From positions 496,001 through 560,000 of the forward strand of contig JAHREC010000016.1 of the NCBI GenBank assembly GCA_020081605.1: a stretch of 64,000 nucleotides of DNA, given 5' to 3'. This DNA comes from Albifimbria verrucaria. Taxonomy: Eukaryota > Ascomycota > Sordariomycetes > Hypocreales > Stachybotryaceae. The notes below the pieces were generated by a model. It ran no database searches and was not told the DNA's origin. It saw only the letters and a list, made by a program, of their open reading frames with translations. A program made the position numbers and the translations under genes. Shown in pieces: positions 46,460 to 58,667 of this stretch (within the stretch, counting starts at the first letter, position 1; every line of letters starts with the position of its first letter).

Positions 46460-48746
46460 AATGAAAGTTGTAAACGGGCTGTTAAAGCTCTAGAGCAGAC
46501 TGGTGTTGACAGTGCAGTGCTGGGCTGGGCAGCTATTTATGCTCCTTTGCAATGTGGGCATGCCATGGCATTGCGCAACAGGGCAGATTTCACAAGCATC
46601 TCCGATCATCTCATATGTTGTACGTCTGCACGCCCGTCTCCACAATCGGATGTCATGAGCCCCAGCAATTAGGTATAAGCTATTTGATTGAATGCATATC
46701 GTGAATTGCGTGCTTGTGGGTTGTTGGTGTAGTCTCGGTTGTCGGTCGGCTGTCCGAATCTGGCTACAGTACGCCAACCTTCTAGGCTAAACAAGTGCAA
46801 ATCGGGGTTCAAAGAGTGAACTAAGAACAATAGGCAGACATGAGTGGGATTGTTTATGGAGTTTTAATTGCAGGCAGAGATGTACGATAGAACAAGGGCA
46901 TTCTAATAACCGGGGTTTGCTTGGCTCTGAGGAGTCGGGGTAAGGAAATACACATCCATTCGATACACTTAACTAAAGCTCTGTTTTCTCAAGTCGGTTG
47001 TAGCTCACCCAAGAGTAAACAATAGGAAGAAGCTTCTTCATCACTGCGCCTGGCTCTCTAAGTCAAAGGATCTCGTAGGATTTACTAGCACCAGTTCTCT
47101 GGCAAATGGTCAGTCTCGCAGCATTGATACAATCAGAGGACAAAAATTCCACCTACTTTGCAATTTCAATCAGGATACGAGGCGTCGTTATTTGGGCTAC
47201 CCTAGAACAACAGGTTGAATACTCCAGCTCTGTGCAAGCTGCAATTGATGCAGCAAAAGATGATACAGGCTTCTGCTGGTTAACTGCCATAGTATACATC
47301 GTTCTTTAAGTTCCCTGTCACCTCAACTAAAATGCGTTACATTGCGACTACACTGGTCACAACGGAGTGTTACGTTTTACCATAATATTTTGTAACCATG
47401 AGCGAAAACGGCGAGAAAAAACTAAAAATTATGTACTTTTACCCTGCATAAGCTCTTGAGTACCTAGTGAATGTGGGATTAAAGTGAAAAGAGAAACAGG
47501 TACTCTTTTACGGTGTCATGTAAGAAGGCAGAACTTCGCATGCATCCATCTCGTGGCTACGGATACCCGGTTGGCATTCACTGCTCTGGACTTGGGCGAT
47601 GCTCTTTGGACATGTTGCTGCTACCCCCTGTTTGTGGGTTCGTTCGGTCAACAATTTCGCGTCGCAGGGGTCCGCAATTTTGGAGCTGTTTTTGTTAATC
47701 CACAAAGGAGAAGGTCAATCATGATTCTGGAGAAGGCCATGCTAATCGCCATCACAAGATGCCTCATGTCGATGGCGGCACACTCTCAGAACGACTTCCG
47801 CTCGTCAGAATCACCACCATCGGCGAGCTGACTCAGGCGCCATCGTCGCGAGGCGCATCATGCGTCCACTCGACGGGAAGGCTAAGAGCAACCGAGTGGC
47901 CCGAGCGGCTGCTGGGGTGATACTGCGGGCCACCTTTGCTGGACTGGAGTTGGGTGGGTTGTGGCGACACATCGGATTGGCGTCTGCGGATTGGCGTCTG
48001 ACCCCTGCTCACTGACGTCGTCTCGCAGCGGGTCCATTGTGTTGGACATTACCAATCCCAGTTTTCTTGCTTCTTTCTGTTTGCTGACAATAGTGATTGA
48101 TTAGCGAAGACTCCACGTAAGAGAATGACTCCCTTTCCTCTTTCTTCCACCACTCCCGCCAAGCAGGAGCAGGAGCATGGGCTGGACGCTGGACGATTGG
48201 GCTGCAAGGGCAGCGAGTCAAGGACGCAGGGCTTGGCTGGTAGGGGCCAGGGTAGAGAATTGGCCCTGCTGTGAGGGTGATCGCCCAGTAGTGGGCTCGA
48301 TGATGTTGTTTTGGGACGGCACAACGTCACCGTGTCTCAGGCCTGGTTCTGAACGCAGTGTTTGTTTGTCTGGTTCACGATGCGTGCCTCTGGTGATGTC
48401 CTGGACAAAAACGAAATAAAATAGAATAAAACAAAATCGACCTCGTTGTATTTCTTTAACTCCTGACTCTCGATTCACGTGCAGCCCAAGGTCACCGTCA
48501 AGTACCATCTGCAGGTGCCCATCACTTGCTCGGTACCTTCGGCGGACTCTGACCCTTTTGGGTGGTACCTTGATTTGATGCTCTCTGGTCCTCCCCACGC
48601 CAAATCAAACTAAACTAAACTTTAGATTTCTCATCCAGACTTCTTCTTCCCGCTCTCGCCATCCTCCACCTTCACCTCCTTTCCCTTCCTCCTCCCATCT
48701 CGCCCTCTCTTCCCCGCGCGTCTCGAGATCCTGCTCCTCGGCCGCC
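46460..48746. other. intergenic, nothing recognised
   Basis: About 2.3 kb. The last 150 bp (48600-48746) is a C/T-rich leader typical of a fungal promoter and 5' UTR. No gene supported. Confidence 0.5.
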
Positions 48747-50992
48747 ATGGATCCTAATCCAAGGCCGTCCCGGTCGCGCAACTACCTGTTTGCGCAGCCG
48801 GGGCCTTCATCGTCGCCCGCCCGCGCCTCCGACTCTAGCCCAAGCCGCAGCCCCGCAATCTCAGTCCTGCGCCGTCGGCCATCTCTCGTCAGCCTCTGAC
48901 TCCCGACGCCATCCCCGAGACTGCCAGTGATTACTTTAACCCGGCCACCTTCGCTCAGTCGTCGTCTAGCCGTGTGCCTCCCCTTTTCATAAACGCCCCC
49001 GCTCTCGAGCGACCGGCTGTCGAGCGAGACCGTCAACCCAGTATTCGCATCCGTCGCAGTGCCGCCTCCTCTTTGCGATCACGAGCCGACTCCGGCGCCG
49101 AGCCCTTTCCCTCTTTCGATGGCGACTATAGCAACCTTCACAATGATACCACTACCGGTCGTCCGCGAAGCGTCTCCCAGCCCGAGCGGACCCACGTCGC
49201 CGCCCCGACCCGGCCTTGGCTCGGCATTCCCGCCGTGTCCCCAGGTCGCCCTACCGAGACTCACCGAAGAGGGCTCACGTCCGACCATGGCCGAGTTAGG
49301 TCTCGCCGGGACGCCCCTCTCGCCCTCCCGCTCCTTGCCCGGGAGCATCAACTTCCCGAGCCCGGCACCGACACCCAGGATTTCGCCCAGGACAGGAAGA
49401 AGCTGCAGAAGCGCAGCATGGTCAGCAGGATGCTGTGGCCGAATCACTTGCGCCGCCAACCGCAAACCAGCCAGGCCGCCGCCCCGCCCCCGTTCCTTTA
49501 GACCCCAATAGCCGTCAGCAAGACGAGTACGATGAAGAGCTGGTCGATTGGCTGGATATCATTGGTATGTGGTGGCTTCTAAGTTTGCACCGTCGCCTGT
49601 CAGCGCCGCTAACTCCTCAATACAGACCCCGAGGTTCAGACCCTGTCGACACTTACAAATGTCCAGAATTCCCTTTTCATCCCCGATTTGGGCAACTGGG
49701 TTAACCGCCGTCCAACCTACGTCCTATCCGAGCACAACGTCAACCCCAGGTGGCTCAGCTGCCCCGTGAGCGACGCCGGCTATCGGATGCCCAACGACAA
49801 GCCCTCCAGCGAGAGGAGAGTGTCCAGCCTTCCGACGCTGACGAGATCGCCCCGGTGCTTCAACGAAGCAGCACCATTACTTCACGCCTGACGGATTCGC
49901 ACTATGCCGCCCTGCCTCACGGAGAGTCTCTCGAGGGTTGGACGGCTGAGGAGAAGTTGCAGCTCGACGATCATGTTCGACACATGCTTCATTCCCGCCG
50001 TTCACGGCTCAAGCGGAGTTTCAAAGGTTTTGGCCAATATGTCCGGCGACCTCTTGGATTCTTCGTCACGCTCTATGCCACCCTCATTACGCTCTTCGGT
50101 CTTGCATGGGTTCTCTTCCTGATCGGCTGGATTTACGTCGGCGAGAAACAGCCATATGTCATTCACGTCATCGACAGTGTCTTGGTCGCTCTGTTTGCCA
50201 TCATGGGAGATGGCCTTGCACCGTTCCGAGCAGTCGACACCTATCACATGTTCTTCATTGCTCGTTACACACGCATGATCAACAACGCCAAAAAGGTAAG
50301 CCTCCAAGGACGAGGCTCAAGAAGCGAAATGTCCCGTCCGATGTCCGCGAGATGCTCAACGCCTCAGCTCAAACAGATCGCACTCAAGTTTCCGAGCCTC
50401 GAGCCGTCGGCGATTTCAACGGCCAGCCCGGAACGAGCCCCGACCAGACCGACGACCAGAATGCCGATGTGGAGGACGCCAAGGCAGGGGACCAGGAGGC
50501 TGCGAGAGCCTACTTGACCTATGCCCAAGCCAAGAGCCTCGCGCATCATCAGAAGAAGCTTGCCAAATCGCATAGTTTCTACAAGCCCAAGGAGACGTTT
50601 ACTCACCACGCTTTCCCCTCGACTACCTCATCGCCATTGTCATTCTTCTTGACTGCCATTCATGCTTGCAGATTTCGCTTGGTGCGACTACCTGGGGCAT
50701 AGACTGGCGCACACGCCCGATTGCTATCACGACCGTGATTCTCTGTGTTAGCATAACATGCAACATCACTGCCGGCCTACTCATCTCCATCGGTGACCGT
50801 AAGACCAGAAAGAAGGACGTGATAGAGCTGCTGAACCGACAGGAGCTTACGAGTGACGCTATCAAGCTGGTCCAGGAGCAAAGAGAAAAGGAGGATGGAA
50901 GCCCGGTAGAGAAAGACAAGGAAAAGAAAGAGAAGGATAAGGAGAGGCTGGAGAGGAAGCTGGCCAAAGAACCCAGTTCTGGCAGCAGCTAG
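48747..50992 (+). CDS. multi-pass membrane protein, DUF2985-like, frame-broken
   Basis: Starts in a perfect context, GCCGCCATGG. A long Pro/Ser/Arg-rich cytosolic N-terminus runs to about residue 250. One intron (49565-49625) follows WLDII. After it come WVNRRPTYVLSEHN and four hydrophobic segments: LYATLITLFGLAWVLFLIGW, VIHVIDSVLVALFAIMGDGL, a third near LIAIVILLDC, and ITTVILCVSITCNITAGLLI. A charged tail rich in Lys/Glu (EKDKEKKEKDKERLERK) ends the protein. LAPFRAVDTYHM and the TM layout suggest the fungal DUF2985 family, function unknown. Breaks at C4 48851-48854, C5 49487-49491, C4 49744-49747, A5 50290-50294 and C4 50615-50618 all fit one missing base. Confidence 0.8.
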
Positions 50993-52213
50993 GTGACTTG
51001 CGTTGATAATCGTAAGCATTTTCATGCCTCACAGTAGACGGACACAGCACACGACCGACCAGTAATACCCATACTATTCGATTCTAGCGATGGCGGCGTT
51101 TGGTGCTTTGGATAGGAAGCGTTGGTTCAACCTATACAGTACCCCTGACCCGGGATTTAATATGAATGAGCCTCGCGGCCATGCCACAAATTATCTTTGA
51201 TGTATATGCTTCAAAGTCCACATCGTACATATGGCTCACTGTGACTATTGGTTTAATTGGACTGCTTCGTCTATGTCCACCGTCTTGTTAACAACTCAAA
51301 TATGTCTCGCCAAATGGTAGGCCTGACATACGACTGATTTTACGCCCGAGTTTCCACCCAGCAACATGCCATGGGGACAGCTCCAGCTCCCTACTGCTTT
51401 CGTCGACACCAGGTACGGAAACATAGGCGTCCCGTAGTCCGGCCAGCTCGTACCTCATATTGATCCTGCACACGAGCGCAGACGCGAAAACCGACTTGCT
51501 ATACCGAGGGTGTCGATCGTTCCGAAGAAGATCATGTTCGAGTATATCAAGGTGCCACGGATGGTGTGCACAATGGCAACACTAGACTGGATTTATGCAA
51601 CCACGAAGAATGTCTTTCTTTCAGGGAAAGTGATGAATCGCACGTCGAACCCCATGGAGGCTGAGGGCACAAACTCTGTACATGCAATACCCTTGAGCCT
51701 TGTTGGAATCTGCCGTATCTATTGCCAAAATGTGACAAACGGGTCATCTCCCAGGTTCACGTCCTTACCACGCTCAAGTTTGATGGAGGAAGAGTACGAA
51801 TTGAGTGGTAGTTTTAAGAATTTCAGTTTGGCTACTATATGCTTCTGTACCATGTGTTAAATGCTTTCAGCAATGGCAAGTAGTTGTCCTGCTTTGTGCA
51901 AGGCAAGGAAGTGTTGAGAGGTCCATCTAGAGATTACCCCAACTCCAAGGGCGATCGCTCTAACCTGACGCCCAGTTTTAATGTGATAATAGAGAAGCTG
52001 GGTCTATGAACTTGCAAGCATACAAATACACCTAAGAGCGAGAGACGGGTGGAGAGTCCTTGTTACAAGTAACAGCAAAGAGTAGTATCAGCCATGACAC
52101 TTGGTGAAGATGAGACGGCAGTACTCGAATAATCCGAGACGTCTAGCAGTCAGGTCGTACTCTGCCCTCCTTAGGCTTCTAGTCGATCATTCTGCCATCC
52201 AGCAAAAGAGAGC
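50993..52213. other. intergenic, nothing recognised
   Basis: About 1.2 kb between convergent genes; short frames only. Confidence 0.5.
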
Positions 52214-52895
52214 TTACATTCTGATAAATTCCCAAGAAGTAAACCGAGTCCCTTCATCTTCGCAACATTCAATCATCTTTAACTCACCACCTTGGATGTC
52301 GAGTCCCCACCACCCTCCTTCTCTGAGGACTATCAACTCATATCCTCCTCGAGTGTCGGGCCGCGTCATGAAGAGCTCATCCTCATCCATGTAATCCTCA
52401 ATGGTGACGAAATTGTAATCATCTTGAGAGTGAATTTTGTCGAGTTTGTGCACTCCCAGAAAGTTTCCAGACACAATGTTCTGAAACCCCAGCCAGCCTC
52501 TGTCCTCGACACATTCCCAATAGTGGCCACCTCTGCTCCCCGAGCTTCTTCGACGACAGGATAGCCCCATTTTTGAACAATAGAGTAACCGGTGTCTCGT
52601 TCGCGTATCATGTAGATGTGACCAGGACGTGGCACAACTCCATGCTCCCTGGGCCTCGTCGGTAAGCGGAATTCACGCTTGGGAAGGGCAAAGCAGCAGG
52701 AGATTTGACAGGCTGTGGCGGCTCTGAAGGTACGACGGGGTTGATATCTGGGCTTGATGCTTGTGTCATGGTGGAGAGAGCAGTTGTGTCACTCGCATCT
52801 TCTAAGATGACTGACACTGGTGGATCTGCGAACTTGACTTGTGCGACACGCTTCTGCTCGGGGTCTTCTTCTTTTTGGCCATCCTGTTGGTTCAT
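52214..52895 (-). CDS. beta-trefoil-like domain protein, smaller paralog
   Basis: Minus strand, about 225 residues. An acidic, Pro/Ser-rich N-terminus (KEEDPEQKRVAQVKFADP) precedes a C-terminal domain that starts PGHIYMIRERDTGYSI and contains HYWECVEDRGWLGFQN, VSGNFLGVHKL and WGLDIQGGELKMIE. The same block order occurs in the next gene (CHWECYEWKGWTQFRN, VSGTYLGCDKS). The pattern of short Trp/Gly repeats suggests a beta-trefoil (ricin-B- or fascin-like), but the family is unnamed to me. Two frame breaks, near 52640 and at GGCC 52525-52528, fit missing bases. The start is uncertain: ATG 52895 is the first in frame, and an upstream exon is possible. No signal peptide is seen. Confidence 0.65.
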
Positions 52896-53898
52896 ATTTA
52901 GCTGAGGTGTGGTCACTAGATGAATGATCAGACATACTTTGTGGGTGAAGAGGCTTTCGAAGCGAGATGGGACAGGAAGTTATTGCGCGACAAGAGACTC
53001 AAATCCCTGTGATGGAGAGTCAGCCATGAGAGTAGCACAGCGAGCACAAAGAACTCACTAAACGCTCTTAGATGTTTCTGGGAGAAAACAAAAGAACTGA
53101 CAGAAATCTGAACTGTGATGGGCTGACTTTAAAAAGCCGTGGTCCAAATGGCGGGTGGTTCGCGATGAGTGTGTAAAGCGAGGTGCAGGTGTGTTGTTGT
53201 GGTGAACAGGCAGAAGTGAGGTGTTGAAGGAGTACTCAATATTTGTGAGCTCTACTCACCTTAAGGTCAGGTGATGAATTGAGCCCGGGAGCTTGACAGC
53301 TGGTTGAAGTCTGGCCATCGAACTGCCACGCGAAGGTCGAAGCTACGGCCGGTCAAAACGTAGGGGTCGATTCCGCAACCTCACCGCTCCATGTAGACAG
53401 TGTAGAAGAGGCAGATGTTCCTCTGGAGCATTTAAGGCGAGTTTGAAAAGAATATGTTGCTGTAGAGGATGGGTAAGGCCTCACTCGAGGAGGCAGAGGC
53501 GTTTGAATGCTTGATGCGCAGCGCGGAGGCCCGTAGGAGTGATCAAGTCAGTGTGCGCGATCTCGACACATGGGATCATCATGTGCTTAGAGCAAAACGT
53601 GGAAATCCGTGACTTGGTAGAGTAAAACGCACCGGCGCATCTTCTAAGTGCAGGTCTGATTTCTTGGAAAAGCTATACAGAAACACAGACAGAGAGGGCA
53701 GGTCATCATGTAGAGCAACACCGGGCAAAGAGTGAATGGTGAGAGATCGTGTCTCAATTTATCTATTCTAGGCTACCTCTCAGTCAATCCGAGCCTGGCA
53801 AGCACGCATCTCCCAGCAAATTTCCGCCATCCATCCGGCTACAACTTCCATGAACATGTGCCACATTGCAAGTAACAACCCGGCCCGGCCTTGTCCTT
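52896..53898. other. intergenic between tandem paralogs
   Basis: Promoter of the small paralog and 3' flank of the large one. No gene seen. Confidence 0.45.
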
Positions 53899-54891
53899 CT
53901 AGCCGAAACTCAGACCGGAATGAATCTCCAAACCCCCATCACCATGCGACTCACAAATGAGTGAGCCCTTTTTGGAAACGTGATACTTGAGCAACGAGCC
54001 ATTGTACTCAACGAGGAACTGGTAGTCTCCTTTCTTGTGCGTTTTGACGACCAGGCATCCGTTCTTCCCCGTCCAATCAGCAACGGGGACGGGAAAGTTG
54101 CTCTTCGACTTGTCACAGCCAAGATATGTCCCAGAAACCGAATTGCGGAACTGGGTCCAGCCCTTCCATTCGTAGCATTCCCAGTGACAAGCGGTGTTGG
54201 CGTCTGACCTATCTTGCATGTGGATCGAGCCGCTCAGCATGCTGATGACCTTGCCGGTGACGCGGTGCTCGATGATGTAAGTTCCTCCGGGAAACGGGTT
54301 GCAGCTGCGGACTAGTGGCGACGATGTGGCCGGCGCGTTGAACGAAGGGGTTGAAGTCGAGGTCGAAGGCCCGCGAGCACCAGACACGTTCTTCTTCGGT
54401 GCCGGAGAACTATGCAGTCCCACTGAGGTTGAGGCTGGAAGTCCATGAGCACCAGATACGTTCTTCTTGGATGCTGAAGAAGTAGGAGGTCCCACTGAGG
54501 GCGTGGGAAAAGGGAAAGGTTGCTTCGGGGTCGAGGCTGGAGGTTGGGAAAAATTAAAAACGCTCTTCTTGGGTGCTGAAGAAGTAGGAGGTCCCACTGA
54601 AGGCGTAGGAAAAAGGGAAGGTTGGTTCGAGGTCGAGCCTAGAGGTTTGCAAAGGGTAAAGAAGCCCTTGTTGGGTTCTGAAGAACTAGGCAGTCCTGTC
54701 GAGGGCGTGGGGAGAGAGGACGTCTGGTTCGAAGGTTTCCCATTGCTAAAATCGGAGCAGGGCTGTCCAAAGACCCTGTGAGATTTAACGGGAGTCGCCT
54801 TAGGCGCGTCGATGGCTATGAAACTGTCTGTCGGTTCTGTTTTGGGAACCTTGCGAGGCCGTTTTTCATCGTCCGAGGACTCTGAAGCCAT
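53899..54891 (-). CDS. beta-trefoil-like domain protein, larger paralog with repeat region
   Basis: Minus strand, 330 residues from ATG 54891 (MASESSDDEKRPRKVPKTEP). The frame stays open to 55236, but this start fits the acidic/basic leader best. KRPRKVPK looks like a nuclear localisation signal. Residues of roughly 60-190 form an imperfect tandem repeat of about 30-35 residues built on TPSxGxPxSSxPxK, rich in Ser, Pro and Thr. The C-terminal about 120 residues carry the trefoil-like domain shared with the preceding paralog (GGTYIIEHRVTGKVIS, CHWECYEWKGWTQFRN, VSGTYLGCDKS, YQFLVEYNGSLLKYHV). No signal peptide. Function unknown; a nuclear or cytosolic binding protein is a guess. Confidence 0.75.
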   Translation of the reverse strand: MASESSDDEKRPRKVPKTEPTDSFIAIDAPKATPVKSHRVFGQPCSDFSNGKPSNQTSSLPTPSTGLPSSSEPNKGFFTLCKPLGSTSNQPSLFPTPSVGPPTSSAPKKSVFNFSQPPASTPKQPFPFPTPSVGPPTSSASKKNVSGAHGLPASTSVGLHSSPAPKKNVSGARGPSTSTSTPSFNAPATSSPLVRSCNPFPGGTYIIEHRVTGKVISMLSGSIHMQDRSDANTACHWECYEWKGWTQFRNSVSGTYLGCDKSKSNFPVPVADWTGKNGCLVVKTHKKGDYQFLVEYNGSLLKYHVSKKGSLICESHGDGGLEIHSGLSFG

Positions 54892-57159
54892 GGCTGTAGA
54901 CTGCGCTCGAAGTTCAGGTAGGGCAGAGGGGCGTGTTTTGGGTGCAGAAGCAGAACCGTCAAATTCATCTGGAAGTTTTTGAAGATGAAAGAAGAAGGAA
55001 ATTTTTCCCGTGTCTCTGCGCAAGAAATGGTAATGTTTCCTGGTCGGTAGGGCGTGACAGTTGCTGCCGGCCTGGCAAAGCACCAGCCCTCGATTTGGAC
55101 GGGCAGCCAGTGTTGGCTCTCCGTGGTTTGAGTCCAGACCAAACACACGAGGCCTAAAAATGTTCAGATTTATCCGAGAGTCTCGAATCATGGCCAGAGC
55201 TTCATGGGCATGGAGGTTGATCCTCTTGACTGACAAGCAAAAGAGAAGGCCAGCTCAGTCTCTTCCGCCTTTGCAACCTCCACCCCGTGTGAGCTGACAC
55301 CGCCCTTCAGACTCTTCACGCGAACGAGCTGAGCGTTACAGAAATTTGATGAGCTCCTATGGCCTTGTACTTGTGTCCTCTTGGGTGACTGCGATGCCAC
55401 AAATTACCGGTCTGTTGTTACTAGTTGCCAGTTTGCTGTTTGCGCTTCCACGCGGATAAATGTAGTGCGGCCGGGTGCCCGCAGCAGTGACTCCTATGCC
55501 ATTTCTTTGCCAAACGATGAATCATCTCAAATTGTCTCAGGCAGAAGCTTGAGAGTTCTACTTGAACAATCGACATCACTCCTGTTGCTCTACTCAACTC
55601 TCCACGACTCCTGCGGTGGCCACTCGCGCTTCCACAACAACCATGCGGCACTGGCTCTTTGCAATGCGACATGCCAGCACAGTAAAGAGCATGTGATTAG
55701 CTGAGCCCTCGCTGCATTCTTGTGCATCAGATGGTGCGCCGGAAGAAGTGGCGAAGACGAGTGGGTAAGCTGGCCTCCTCTTCAACCATCATGCCCTGAG
55801 CTGACCACACTAACCACCATAGATATGCCATGCCTGCACAAGACACCGTACCGTAGGCACGTGTCTAGCTCATTACGAACGAAAGCCTCACCTCGTCACC
55901 CTTCGCCACGATGGAAGATGTTAACTCTCGAATGTCAACTTACGGAATAAGCCCACATCACCTGCATGCGAGCAACGGCCGAAACTTCCCGTAAGCCCCC
56001 AATAGCCATGTCGCAGGCCCTCAGATTGTCTCTCAAGCTTCCTCAATTTTCCTACATTTTGGAATCTGCAGATCTGTTGAGGGGCACGAACGAGGACACA
56101 TCTGACTCCTAGGAACGGCTGTAAAGGACAAACGCCCATTGCCGACACGACAGTTTAATATTTCGACACCCGCAACTTACGTATAACACCCATTGGTGTT
56201 CAAATCATCATCCGAATAGTTCACAGTAAGTCGGATTTGCTCTAGTAATCTATCCAAGGCCATTGGCGATTCTTCACCAGTCTTGGTCGGGCCGCATGCG
56301 ACGGTAGTTCTTGGCGCAGTCACTCATCCGTGAACAACATTATCAAGGAAGCCCATTGATTTCTGATCACCCACAACATCGCAGCCATCAAGCCCACCCT
56401 TGTGAGGTCAATTCAAGGCATGCGTGCGTTCTCCATTCGTCTGTCGGCGCTGCAGTTGGGGCCTGCGAAAAGCCCAACATCTTCTTTGTTAGCCCAAGCA
56501 TGATTCGACCGATCGTCAACTAGCCGCCATGGATCAACATCACATGCGGATAGGTCACAACTCAACTTCACAGAGAGCAAAAAAGAGAAGAGCGAAGCAA
56601 AAAAGACATACAGCACCCGGTATTCGCTGGTCGTCACCGACCCAACTACTAATCTGGCGATTACATGCTTAATTAAGGAGAGCGGACGGGATCCCATGTT
56701 CTCATGCATCTATGGCCGTATGTGAAAGATCTTCTGGTGGTTTGTCTTATATTGATGAGAGCATAAAATAGCAGTCTCCTTTCCATCATCGTCAACTTGG
56801 ATTTTGTGCAAGATATCCTCAACTCGCCAATGCGCAAAACAGCTAACAGCAATGACGAGTATGTTCATATTATCGGTTGGTCCTTAGAAGAAGACATTCG
56901 GGCATCCGAAACCGCTTTAACTATGGTGCATTCCCGTAATCATCTCATATTCTTCTCTCATGGCGATATTCAAGTGTTGTTGTGATGAATAGTTGCTTGC
57001 ACTTATACCTACGTTGCGCCGAGGCAGGGGTATGATCAACACCCATACCCCGCTGCTGGCAGTCCAATCATCATTGGTTGCAAGGGTGTCAATTCTGTCA
57101 TAAGAAAGCAGCGAGGGGCTGGCAAGCGATCTTTGCTTAGTACTCGCAGAAACTCATAC
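54892..57159. other. intergenic carrying one 5S rRNA gene
   Basis: About 2.3 kb. An in-frame extension of the large paralog (to 55236) might be 5' UTR or extra N-terminus. Apart from the 5S gene listed separately I see nothing. Confidence 0.45.
56606..56723 (-). rRNA. 5S rRNA gene, copy 1
   Basis: 118 nt on the minus strand. It starts ACATACGGCCATAGATGCAT and ends GGGTGCTGTATGT, so the two ends pair as helix I. Inside are the conserved fungal 5S stretches CCCGTCCGCTC, TTAATTAAGCATG and TTAGTAGTTGGGTCGGTGAC, and the GTCGGTGACGAC hairpin. It is followed by C and T6, a Pol III terminator. Dispersed 5S genes are usual in filamentous ascomycetes. It differs from copy 2 by one missing base in a G run and one substitution. 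A slightly diverged or pseudogene copy is possible. Confidence 0.78.
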
Positions 57160-57616
57160 ATGCGGAAAATGGCGTCCAGTCGCATATTCTATCTTGTCCT
57201 CTGCTTTGGCGTGGCTCCCTCCTTCATTCAAGGAGCAGCTGGAAGTGACTCGCACAGCTCAACCTCGCTGGCTTTGAGCACGCCTCCCCACTCCTCACAC
57301 CCACGGAGGGAACCAGTAAAACAGACGATGGGGCGAGCACAACTGAGCCCATTTTCAGTATACTGCCTATTGATACCCTGACAATAGTCACACCTGGAAG
57401 CCTGTCCACCACAAGTTCCCCATCTCTCGAGACAGAAAGTCCAGGATCAGCTACTGACACCGGAACCATCTCATCTACTGTCTCCTCGCCGCCCTCTGAC
57501 GATACACCAACACCCTCCACTACTACAGAATCCCTGGTAATGCAGGAGTTTCTGTGGCTATCCTGACGCCAGTGCTCTTGGCAGTTCTCGGAATCGCATT
57601 AGTTTTCTTACACTAA
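57160..57616 (+). CDS. small secreted Ser/Thr-rich protein with GPI-type C-terminus
   Basis: About 150 residues. An N-terminal signal peptide (MASSRIFYLVLCFGVAPSFI) is followed by a Ser/Thr-rich body. The end is a classic GPI-addition tail: a small-residue site (GNAGVS) then a hydrophobic stretch to the stop (AILTPVLLAVLGIALVFL). Probably a cell-wall or plasma-membrane mannoprotein. The frame shifts twice, at CCC 57300-57302 and CCC 57532-57534, each cured by one C. Either ATG 57160 or 57169 may be used. No named family. Confidence 0.6.
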
Positions 57617-58667
57617 TGTCTCAAAACCTGGTGCTTACATGCTCCTTGGCGTTGAATCTTAGGGCGGTGATACACTTTCTCTCATATATACGTTTCTCGG
57701 CACCGTAAACTTAACTCATCAACAGGGACGCCAGGATTGTGCAAATGTGGAAGCATTCGACGACTATATGGTCATTATGTTAGGAGCAACAATTATTCGC
57801 TCCAATGATTCATTGGCTCAGTATATCACATAATTATATCAGAGCGGGATTACTCAGTGTATCATAATGCAGTAAAATTATACTACACATCATCTTTCTC
57901 TGCCTCACCGTGCTAAGGTCGACACAAAGAATTTGAGGCTACTGAGACTTAATTATGTTATCATTAAGCTCTTGTAGCCTGTGTCATAGCTATGTTTATA
58001 TATTTCTGTGCAAAATGAGCGATGCAGTTGTCAAATCTTAGCCTGGGTGGTTAGTTGTATCCATATGCTGAACAGGCGTGATGTTGTTGCAGTGGGCACT
58101 GAAATATTTTACTGTTACTAGACTCCTCATATAAGATCTCAAACCCTGGCATCTTGAGAGGCAATAATAGGTAAAGAACAAGAAGAGAGTGCATTATGTA
58201 ACATCGTGCTAACTTAAATTTAATAACTCGTTTGAAGACGGTTACATGTAAGCAAGGTTCCCTGAGGAGGAATGAGTTGCTGGTAACAGGTAGGTGATAT
58301 TAGATTCTGTAAAGGCAGCCTAAGCGACAGAAAAGAATTTCTGATTTTAATCAAGGGGCTATGGCGAGGCTGAGAAGCGATGCGTACAATACAATGTCCA
58401 CATAGTGTTCTTCAACTCGACAATGGGCCGAAGCTGACTTCCGTACATCCACAAATTAAACCTGAATTTATACGAATGGGTAGAAAGTTGTTCCTTAATT
58501 GTTCCCATCAGTCAGAAGAACTCGTGCCCAATGGGGACAAAGCTGATCTTGGGGTACATATCCTACGTAACGGCAGCATCTAGCTCTAAATCATTAGGTA
58601 CATTGGCTTCTGATATCAATCACTCGGAGGCGTCCTCCGCCTCTTCCTCCTGAAGCAGTTTGTCACA

